Assembly: GCA_004352715.1 (NCBI GenBank)
Contig: SCFE01000001.1
Location: 7,156,143 to 7,220,142 of the forward strand
Direction: 5' to 3'
Origin: Hofstenia miamia
Taxonomy: Eukaryota; Xenacoelomorpha; Acoela
DNA: 64,000 nt
Shown here: in pieces, positions 44,901 to 56,800 of the stretch
How positions within the stretch are numbered: the first letter of the stretch is position 1
Layout of the letters: every line of letters starts with the position of its first letter
Notes under the pieces: model-generated
Told to the model about the DNA's origin: nothing
Databases searched by the model: none
Seen by the model: the letters and a program-made list of their open reading frames with translations, nothing else
Position numbers and translations under genes: made by a program

Positions 44901-47791
44901 TTTACCATTCACCCATTGAGTTAAGCCAACATAACAGTTTTACAACAGATGTGGGGTGCCTACTTCTTGCCTTGATCACCCACTTTGCATCCAAAATAAC
45001 ATTTATATGCCACGTTAACTGTTTTCGTCAAATTCTTTTTCTGAGAAGGCGTAAATTTTCCACACATATAACAAAACCTGTCAGGGTGATTTAAACATGA
45101 TCTTCTGTTCATTGCATTGTGAATCTTGCAACTATGTACAAGCTATTCGAATATCTGGCAGACAATATGTAGCTAATAATGGCTTAAACTCTATAACTGC
45201 AAGAAACAAAAGCTGCAATTAGTCCAATTTAATCTTTGAATAACAGTGACATTGTAGGCTACTCAACACATAGGCGGGTATCATGTTGTGCTAACCCATG
45301 CGCTCAACTGTAAGTCTTCTGGCCAATTGCCCTAGCACGCATTGATAAGAACGTTAACGACATCTTTGTTTTGACAGTATTTGTCAACATTGGTAGAGTA
45401 TCTGAATTATCATATTTCTTATGTTTTTATGAAATGTTATTGATTATATCTTCGACGAAATCACCACAAATCACTGATTACAAACTTTACAAAACTGTTT
45501 TGGCTGTATACACGAAACATCAAATACGAAAGTCCACCTTATATATAAAAATTTAATGTTGGTATAACTAAAAAACTAAACGTTGCAGAAACAAATGAAG
45601 ATCATTTTCGGAATGAGCACCCAATAAATTAACCTAGAACACCTAGGAACCCTTAAAAAGCATGAAATTTTTTTGTCTAGTTTTATAACAGTCTAAAAAT
45701 ACCGATTTGTTTAAGTGGGACATATATGTACCACCAACAGGGATGCTCAAAAATTAATTTTAATTTAATTTTTTTTCTTTTCCCAAGAAAATTAATTAAT
45801 TTTAATTCCGTGACTCAAAAATTAATGTTGGAATTAATTCCGGAATTAATTCTCTTGCGAAAAAGAGTATACGAAATCAAACGTTTATTTTCACAAACAA
45901 TCGTTTACTAACTCAGAATCCCATAAGTCACAGTTAAGCTTCAAGAACAGCTGCATCTCTAGATTCAGCGGCAAAATTCGCTGTCGTAAATCGCCGTAAG
46001 CAAAACCAGCAGTGCTGAAGAATCTCTCGACGACGTTGGAAGTTGGTAGCAAAAATCTACAATCCATGTAGGCGGAATTAGATGTGTTCTTCTCGAGTCT
46101 TCGTTTCTTCATGATTCCGGCTGCGTAACTTGTAGTAGCTTCCTCGTCAACCACTGGTGCAGACGTGTCTTTCAAGATAGAAGACATAAGGACTTTCTGG
46201 GATTCAGAAAGTTGGCGCTCTTTGCCTTCCAAAACCGTGACTACCGCTTTTTCAAATTCAGGAGAATGAACAATTCTGGCATTCGGGTTGCAATATTCTC
46301 CGACTATCGGGAACTCTTCGGAAATACTATCGAATAAAAAACGCACATCTGAGAGGTCAATGGCGTTAGCTTGAAGTTGCAAGGTTACGGAATTAAGCTT
46401 TTGCAATTTCTCTTGCAAAATAAGAAGATCCGCTTCTTCCCGAGCGGAGGGAATGTAATCCAGAACTGCTGGGTCCCTAGAGATTGAGGGGTCGGATATA
46501 AATACCTTTAATTCCAGATACCTCTTCAACATATCTCCCGTGCTTGACCATCTTGTGTCGTTTTTCTGAATAGGCTTCAGTTCTGTCAATTTACGCAACT
46601 GGCCGGCAAGTTTTAAATTTTTCAATTTTCCCATCAGCGCGTTGACTTTTTTCACACCTTCTTCCTCTGCTTTGATAAGTTGCATAACAGACAAATTAAA
46701 TCTATGTGATGCACAGCCAATTAATGGAACATTCATTAAATTCGAAAGAGCTTTCATTGTTTCGCAGTTGTCAGCGGTAAGGGCAACAACATTGCAAAGA
46801 TTTTTTTGATACAGACACAAAACATACGTAATAAAATCAAAGTGATCACGCGCAGTGAACGAAGTCTCGGAATGCAAAGGGGAAAATGCTAGTAAAACTG
46901 TTTTATACCCATTTTCGTTGTCATAAGGAATGCTGGCGAATAGTCCAATAAAATGAGTGGAAGTCTTTGTCCACCCGTCGATAATCAATGCGAAACGATC
47001 GGGTAACAATGATGATATCTTCTCCTCGACTTTCTTCGTAACAAGATCCATGTATTTTTTCAATGTATTCACGGTAATAGGGTCTAATTTAGTGAACTCC
47101 CTCGTGAGTGGCTGTTCGACAAATTCAAATGGTTTTAAATCCAAGCAAACCCAACGTAACCAGCTGTAAATATTTGTCGCTTTCTTGGAAGGGTTGCTAA
47201 AGGCAATTGATAACTGTTCAGTAGGAAGTTTAGCATAATCTGGATGCTGCGATTTAATATGGCTTACAAGATTAGAGTATCCCTTCGCCGCAGTTAACAC
47301 TTTCCCACATGAACACGTCCATTTGTGGGTTGATGAGTCCGTAAGTTTGAAATAACGGGCCGCAAGAGCCTTCCCTTTGTCCATGTTTATGCCTCAGTAG
47401 CACCCGCGGTAGCGCACACAGTGGCTTTGTGGTTTATACACATTGGTTGTTGTGTACACAGCGGATTATGCAAAGGCGCTGCAACCGCTGACTCATAAAG
47501 ACCTCATCGACATAGCGACGAACTGTGCTGTCAACTGATTCGGAATTAATTCCGGAATTAATTCTATGGCAGAAATTAATTAATTTTAATTCCAAACTGG
47601 AGAAATGAATTAATTTTTGGAATTAATTTAAATTAATTTTCGATGAATTAATTTTTGAGCATCCCTGCCCAGCATTATGTCAACGGGTTAAATTTTTGCT
47701 ATTTTTCATTATGTTCTAAACTGTAGGTTAGGAAAATTATTGCAAAAATTCAACCACAAAATTTTGGTTTGTTAATTTTTGCAAAATTAGG

Positions 47792-47823
<32 letters not shown>

Positions 47824-50800
47824 GACTTATTTTATTTATATTTATATTCAGATCTAAATTTTACCTCATTATTGGTGTCACCTAACATTTTAGACTATAT
47901 TACTCTGGGAGTTCTCAAATAGTGTGTCATTTTATTATTTAGAATCGTAATAAAATATGTTATGTTGTTCAAATTATTCTTTACGATTAAATAAATATTA
48001 AGAAATCAAATATCTCTGATTTTCAAACTATTGCATACATTCGTTTAGAACAAAATTCTCTTTTTGGTTTCATTAAAAAAGACTATTGGAATTGGATTGA
48101 AACATTACCCAGCTATGTCTACAATAAGAGGTATTGATATCTTTTGATACCTAAATACTTGAATATTTACAGGATCAATCCCCATTTGGCCATGGTGATT
48201 AGAATGATAAAGGACTCTCGCAAGGTTCTTCTTACTTTTATTTTTCGAGATGCATATTTTAAATATTTAGTTTATTACCGCCCAAGGGCGTGGGAGATGC
48301 TTTATACGAGCTGCACTGAATAAAAAGATCATTCAAATACCATTCGAACAACTTCTAAAGAATGACAGATTGACCAATGTATAGTTTGTATATTGTTTTG
48401 TTTTGCTATTTCCATGTATACTATGAGTTCTTTTAAATGTGAAACTATTCTATTTAATGCAGAAATCTGATTTTATCATATGTTTTGTTTTGTATTTATA
48501 TTTGTTCTGTTTTTCTCATTGGTAATTTAAGGGGGTACCTACAACTTCTGGACGTAAAATCACGCTTTCGTCAAATCATTTTTTCTAAAATTGTTTTCTT
48601 GTTTTTTTTGAAATATTTGCTTGCAAATATATAATTAGTACTGTTTTGGATTAATGTGTGCAAATTATGAAAATTTTTTACACTATTTAGCTATTCTTAC
48701 ATCTACTTGAGTTTGGTATTGTGACATCAAGGTGAATTTTCAGTTAGATTAAAAAATTGACTTTTTTATAATGTATGCTAAAATATTCAAATTCAAAAAT
48801 TTTTTCAATGGGCCGAAGCAGCGTAAAAATTCTTGCAAAATATTCAATATTTTCAGAATTTTTCTGCATTATATAATAAAACAGCTCTTCAAGAATGAAT
48901 TGAATAGTGGAATTTTCCATCAATACATTTGAATTTGTCTTTAGTTTTTCTTAGAGTCTACTTTGTTTAAAATAAATATGATACGCTATTAAGAAAGAAT
49001 TAAACAAGAGTAAACTTTCAAAAATACTTCATTATGCTTGTTGTGGTTTACGACAAACTTTTTATGGTTTTTATGGCATTATGAATGAATTTCGGGCTTA
49101 ATTTATCTACAATTACAATTATGTTGTCGTATTATTCCTAAACTCACATCTGTAATCCCTCGGGTATTCTTATCATTGCCAGCTGCCGTCTAGAATTGCA
49201 TTTTAATTAGTTTTCTTTGCGAATTCCTAACTTCACGGGAATGAAGACAATATGCTTTTGAATGAATTATCTAAATTTACTCTTCTATTCAAATTTGTCT
49301 ACGCTGAGAAAACCAAAACAATTTTTTGTTGTTCAATTAATTTTTGCGTCTCAATTACCTAATTTTGTTTGCTTATTATTCCATATTTTGTAGAATTTTC
49401 ACAGTAATTTTAGTACTGGTATGATCTTTCACAATCTCCGTTTGCAAATGAAGATTTCAGAGGTAAACACATTTAGCTGTTTAAAACTTTTTTGATCCTT
49501 GAATATTTATATTCAGTTAGCTTATATTGCTTACGAATTTTTGCATTTAGCATGAATCATAATAAATAATGCAATATTAAATAATGCGTACTGAATCACT
49601 CTGAGAAATATAAAGCTTTTTCAATACAATATAATTACAAAAAACATTTAGTCACACATTTTGCTGGGGTCGGTCAAGTGTTGTACCGAGTAACTAATTT
49701 TTTTTGGTGAAAAAAAAAGTATTTTTGGAGAACAGAGGTTTCAAAATTAAAGTATGACTGCACTTGATATTTAAAATAACTTTGTTGCTAGAAATCCATC
49801 AAATTATGTTTAACATATTTTTAAAACTGTTGAGATTGGTCTGTTTTTTCCATTTTCTTCTACTGCTAATAGGCCCTTGTCCATTTATTCCTCGAGTCTC
49901 TCATTTCAACCTGTTCGATGTGTATAATATAATATTTTTATTATTTTACTCAAAGATGCTCTTAATTATAAAAAATTAAGTAGCCATATTTAGAGATTTT
50001 CATTGGCCTAATGTATGTTATCACAGAATTCGATTTTGACCTATGCCTCCGGGTATGTCTTAAATTTATATATGAACTATTAATAATGGTTTCTAGAATG
50101 CTTCATTTTTGGATGAAACCTGGAATATTCCTGTAAGTTTAGATTTTCGTTGTCATCATAACCGTTCACAGGTGTTTAGAAAATATGAACTTGTTCCTGC
50201 ACTAGATTTGGGGTTGACAATAAAGTTAGTATTTATTTTTTAATTACTTATTGCAAAGGAAGATGCCATTACAAAAGGGCCTGTTCCAAACGATTGGTTA
50301 ATCATGTTCGACCTCGGGTTATTTGGGCTCCTGGGCCCTGGGGAGAGAGGATATCCTCCCTTATCTAACTCTAGATTGAACTATGATATTAAAACTTATC
50401 CAATATAATTTTCCCGCCCAGTAGGGGAAAAATGGCTTGAAGCTAATCATTATTTTCCGAAATTTATTAATTTAATTGAATTACTCTGTTTTTTCTATCT
50501 GTTCTAGTTCTATCCTTATTAGATACATAAGTTGTGTTTATTTGCATTATTTTACTCAAAATGTCAAATACTAAATAGTTTGACAGTAATAAAAAGAATG
50601 AGCTATTATCTCTAAACAAAATTTCAAAATTTGAGATCAAATCAGCAATTTTAGAGACGAAAAAACTTTTTGAGGCGTAAATTCACCCTAAATTCAATAG
50701 GATTCACTTTCGGTCGAAATTATGAAGACACCCTTAAAACTTTTACAGTTATGACTCTCAGAACCACTACAGATTCAAAAGCAACGTTAACTGCTTGGAA

Positions 50801-53800
50801 GGGATAAGATGTAACGTGATATCATTCAAGATTCAACATGACTAGCATTTTTACAATAAAATCGGCAAATTATTACTCGGGCTCAGATTCTGGACAGACA
50901 AAAATATGGAGACAGTTTCAAAATTTTGAACCAAAAAATTAGAACTATTGAAATTGTATTTCAAGTAAGCAATTTTATTTCAAATAAATCAATTGAAAGC
51001 AAATTTAAAACTTCCCACTGAACTTTATGCTCCGCACAACTTGGGACACTCAGGAAGAGATGGAATCCTAGTTTGGCCAAAAATTTATTTGGTATGTTAA
51101 AAAATCTCATTGACAGAAAGCCCACAATTATTCTACATTCTTAGGCCGAAGTCCAGAGACCTTTGACATTAATTCGCTCCAAACATACTCAATAATGCTT
51201 ATAGCCGGACTCTGGGCAGGTCAGTTAGTTAACACCGGGATTCCAGAATTACGGAAGTTATCCATGGTCTCCCGGGATCTATCGCCTGGCACCGTCCTGA
51301 TGAAAAATTATGTACTGATCAACAAACAAGGGGAGGGTACCATTTCAAAATAGTGGTATGTCAGCCACTCGTAAGGGTTCCCTCTACCCTGTTAGCCAAC
51401 TTCACCCATTGCCCAGCATCGCGCCCAAGATTATTATAAAGCCCCCACCTAAATTTGACTGGCTTTGACGTGTAACGCATTGTTGAACTCCACTTCGTCA
51501 GCACACAGACTCTCAGCAACGTGGGTGACGCTCCATTTTTGCGTCATCCAAGAAAATAGCTCACTCCCAGTCTTCAGGGTTCTGGAGTTGCATTTTCTTA
51601 CATCACTGCTTAGAACAAGCAACAGTCTTTAAATCAGCACTCTTAGAAACGTTTACTTGTGAAATTTCATAGACTGGAGTTTTCCTCGAACTTCTGGATG
51701 ATGAGCTTTCGGATAGCAAGGCGATTGTTTTTTGGCATGGCGATGACTGATAAGCAGCAAGTGATATACATAGATTATATATAAATATACTCAATTTATG
51801 AGTACATTTGTAATGTATAATAATAAAAAAATTGAGCAGGTGTCTCTCTATTTATGTCCAACCTAAAATAGCTACTTTGTTTTGTTTGTAAGCATTAGGC
51901 AACATGCGTCAACTGAATTGTCTGAGTGTCAATCAAGCCAAATTAGAGCACTATGTACGCTGCAGTCTGCCTTTGAAGTGAATTGATTTAACTTTCTCCA
52001 TATTTTTGTCTGTAACTGTATTATCGATTATCATTTTATTTTAACTGATACCGTTATTTGATTTTATTGAACAGTATCCTATACACATGTTGCCTACGAA
52101 AAAGTATAGCATTGTCATGTATTTTGTTATAAAAGTCAATGTAAATTATTCTTTATTCAAAAAACATTTTAAAAGTTTATCTTATGTGGATTTTGCCATT
52201 ATGAACAGCATACTTTATAGGATATTGAATTCTGTTAAAAAGGTCACATTATATTTTAGGATTAAATTTTTTTGGGTTTCTTTGAGATCAATTCCTCAAT
52301 TCATGACGAGTTCTGATAATATAAATATATTTTTACGCAATCTGAATTTTATTACTTCATGCACTCCAAGGAACTCATTACTATTCTACAATATTTTCTC
52401 AAAGTAATTTATCCATTGATTAGTATTATATATATAATGACAGTATTTGCGCAAACAAGTTATTGAGATAGTCACATTTGTTTTGCTGTCAGTATTTATC
52501 TTTATATTTTTTTGTATTTTGACGCTGAGAACTACAACATGCTTTTTTATTCCAGTCATATGACTATTGTTTGCGAATATCTAAATTGATTGCTTTTATG
52601 AAATTCTAATAAAACATTATTGATCCATTGATATTAAATCCGTTGTAAGCTAGTTATAGTAGATGTAGATCAAGTTGCGAGGCATACTTCAAAGTTTCCT
52701 TTTTTCTGCAATGAAATCGTATTTCATAACTATGAATTTCACTTGCTATCTCAAGCATTGAATTTGTATGTTTGATTTGTATGTGCTTTATAGTTTTGAT
52801 TATATTTGCCTATTTTAATAGATGCTAATTTAGGTATGTGGACGCTCGCGCAATCGTCATTGACGTTGATAGGATGAGCCTCGCAGCTGAAGACGTATGT
52901 GAAGATTTTCGATCGATTGTTTTTAACTTTGATTAAACACCGACCTTTCTATATCCCCTTTTAATGTAACAGACAATTTTGTTTGCTATGCGTTAAAAAA
53001 ATCTCTCAACTTTATTAGAATTTACAAATGTCACTGAAATACACAGGTGTTAATATTCTATAAATGTTAGCTAGAATTTCGATTATTTTCCATTTGATGC
53101 ATAATTTCCTTTTTAATTCACTGATAATTTAACACCAATCAAATAACCATTCAACAGTATAATTGGATTTTAATTTTCCTATTCAGAATTCTTGCATTAT
53201 TTAAAGCAAGGTAATTTATAATTATAGGCTTTACTGTGAATTTTGTAGCATCCAGTATATGCTGTTTAGTATTTTAACCGATCATTTAATTATTTTATCG
53301 TAATTTGCGTAGTGACTATCATATTGTGCTTAGAACTAATGTATTGTAAGAGCAATTGTAAAATAGCGCACACATTTACAACTTGGTCAACAATTTTTTT
53401 GATTTAATGAGATGCTCAACCAAAAGTTATAAGTATATACGCGACTTCCATGTTGTTGTCAACCAAATTTATTTATTTTAATTCATTACTCGATTTCTGA
53501 TATTAGCTATGCTTTTTTTTATCAAAGTGTAACGGCTGACGAATAATCTTATTCTAATCAATTAGCAGATGATTTAATTATTACATTACAAGGGTGGATT
53601 CAGCAATTTTAGTTAACAAGGGCTTACACGTCCAAAAAATTTTAAGTACATGTACTATCCGTTTTGAACTTAGGTATTTTTTTACAATCATATACAATTA
53701 CACATATTTTGAAATCTTATGAAGGCTACATAATTAGGTGTGCGGGACCGGTACCTTGTCCCGCAGAGACTGGGACCAAATGCTTCAGAACCAGATATCT

Positions 53801-56800
53801 ATATGTCCATAATATCAAGAATTCTCACCCTAGTATATTATACATAATGTTTAGTTAAATGTTTAGTTACACCATGACTACCGAGACCAGGACCAAAATG
53901 AACTTTTCGGGATTAGGACCAAAGAACAGCTTTCGACACAGAGACTACGCCTCCATCTGAATACGTCATTGAGTTATTATTACAAATTTGCAAATTAGAA
54001 TTTTTAAATAGAATCGCAACAAAAAAAGTTGTACACAAAGTAGCGTGTACCCAAATATTTTTGTTGTCGACTTTATAATAACCTCGAAAGTTGTGCACAC
54101 AGCTGTCTGTACATTACTTAAATATGCTAAACCTGGGGAGTTGATGTTGAACTTTCAAACCGTTTTTGTATGAAGCGTGACAGTTGTTGCAAGACGTGAT
54201 TCATTGTAGTGAAATGTCACTATCAAACTATTATTAAACCATCTCAATCAATACATGTGCGAATTTAAAAATTTTTTTACTTGATAGATTTTTGTCGCAA
54301 TACAATGCAGAAAAATATCAATGTCGCGATATTTTTAAATATCGTTATTGCGATATTTTTGAAATTAGGTGATTTTGTTTGTTATAAGTTATGTAGGTAG
54401 CAGAGTTGTAACATGGCCGGGCGGGTTTGGGCCGTAAAATTAAGAATGAAGCGGGCCCGAGTCTGAAATTTCTGCTCAATGGGCCTGAATTGTTCAAAAT
54501 CTTCATAAATATTATATCAATATCAACTATTATAAAATGTAATTTAGCATAATACAGTTACTTGGCACGTTCAGTTGCAAAACTTTCTAGCTCGCTGGCT
54601 CTAATTCTATCGATTTAGTGATATGCAAACCTACGTACTACAATTGTCAAAAATTACTTAAATTTATGAATTTCTTCATTTGACGTTCAGTCACCGAATG
54701 CATGCAGTGCAAATGAAGTACGCTTTGAAAATGACATTCAGCTGCCTATAGTTTGGAATGTCAATCTTTTGCCTTGATATTAACTCAATTTCTCTATGTA
54801 AACACGAAATGACAAAGAAAATTAAAATTTCTCATTTACGTGGGTAATATCTAGCAACCATTAGATTAAATGTGTAATAATCTCTTTCAGAATTACAGAG
54901 CTCCTAGATTTACATTTACAGCCTTAATCATTTTTAGCTCTGGCGAGCATTGAATGTCTGCAAGCAAGTGTTTTTTCAATTTTTATCCAAATTATTCACT
55001 GCTTGTGTAAGAATTGAAGTTAATTTTACAAGTAGTGTTATTACAATCTAATATTTGTTTGCTATCAACATGAAAAATATAAATTTAAGAATTACTTGCA
55101 TGACTTTTTGAAACCATATAGTAACTATTTGCAAGTTTTAAAAAATGCTACTTCATTAATATTTGTCATCATTCAATACCAAAAGCATAATATATCAAAT
55201 ATGATACATTGTGCAATAAGCATAAAACGAGATTTCCAACAGAAATTGCTCTAAGACATCGAGATAAAAGGGAACTCCAAAATTTGTTCTTCATCAGTTT
55301 TGCGATTAAATGATTTCAAAATTACCTTTTATTAAAAATTGAAATTGACGATTAGATTCAAATGCAAACATTTAACGCGTCTGCAGTTATAAGGTTGCAT
55401 TTCAAAAATTGACCCGTCTGCTCAAAACTAGTACATAAAATGTGGTTGGCTTACATTCAGTGGGGTTTACAAGAAGTCATTATAGAATGTACATGAACAA
55501 TTAGGATACGCTTTTGTTCAAATGAATAGAAGTTAAAATTTAAATTTTAAAATAGTATTTTTTAAAATAATTGAAATGTAAATTGCCTTAATTGCTTCTA
55601 TCATATAAAGGTGAATCCTCATTTTCAGTCGTTTTTATCAATTCGTTTTATTGAGTAATATGCTGATAATGCCGTCGTTCAAATAGCTGTCTATCAAACT
55701 ATCACGTAATATCTATCTCTATGTAGGATCATGGTGGCTTTTGTCTGTTTACAATTTTTTGTTGAATTACCGGTATTAAAACGAAAATTAATATTGCATG
55801 AGTCTGCAGGTGGTTCTTTAATACCAAAAGCATGCGCTCAAAATGCGCAAAAATGCAGAAGTAATGAATTTGAATACCATTGTCATGAAAGAGTGTTTTG
55901 TAATTGTAACATGACTTACAAGTTGTGTATAAATAATTTCAAAAATTGCCCAATTATATCTTAAGGTTTTCTGTCACAACGTCTAGGATCTGAAACCATA
56001 ATTTAGCATGCAGCGGAATTCAAAGCCGTTAACAGAAGGGAACCTATCGTTTGACTTTTTCCAAAATGCGTTTTCGAAATATTTGCTCGCAGTTATATTG
56101 TTGAATCACTAATGAATGAACAGGTTTGGCATAAAAGGTTTTTACAAAAAACGTTTTAAACCTTTAAAATAATGTTTTTTAATTTTATACAAAACCAGTT
56201 CAAAGTACGAAAATTTTGCTAAAAACACATATAGCGGCAAATATTGAATTATGATAAACTTATCAACATTCACTTTTCGTTTCATACATGTCAACAAAAC
56301 GCAAGTTTTACTGCTTTTTCGGTAGAAAATCAGTTACAAAAGTACGAATGGACGAAACCCAAAATTATTTTCCGAACTTTCCTATATAAATTAGAAAAAA
56401 CATTTAAAAAACATTGCAAAAATAACAGTTGTTTTAAACAGTGTTTAAAACATTGTTTAAACAGATTCTGTTTAAAGCATGCCCAAGGCTCCCAGCAGCA
56501 CTGCTGTTAACAGCTCCAAGCATATTATCTGTGTTGTTCACACTCAATCATTATCTTTCGATCCCCCTCAACAGCGCATTAAAGATAGTTGCTACCTCAA
56601 TTAGTAAAAAACCCATTAATAGAGAGTGATTGATCGTATCAATTCCATTATACAGGGTGACCCAAAATGGTCTTCCATAGACTGAATAATGTGTGGTTGT
56701 AATTTGAAATAAATAGCTGTTTAATCAAAGTCACAATTGAAATTTTCATGGGCACACATTTTTTTGGTCACCCTGTATATTTGGAGCCAATTATCGTGAT

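Noticed and set aside
55731-55964. Cys-rich 77-codon plus frame in intron 10
   Set aside because: No second supporting feature (signal peptide, splice sites, homologous copy); treated as chance.
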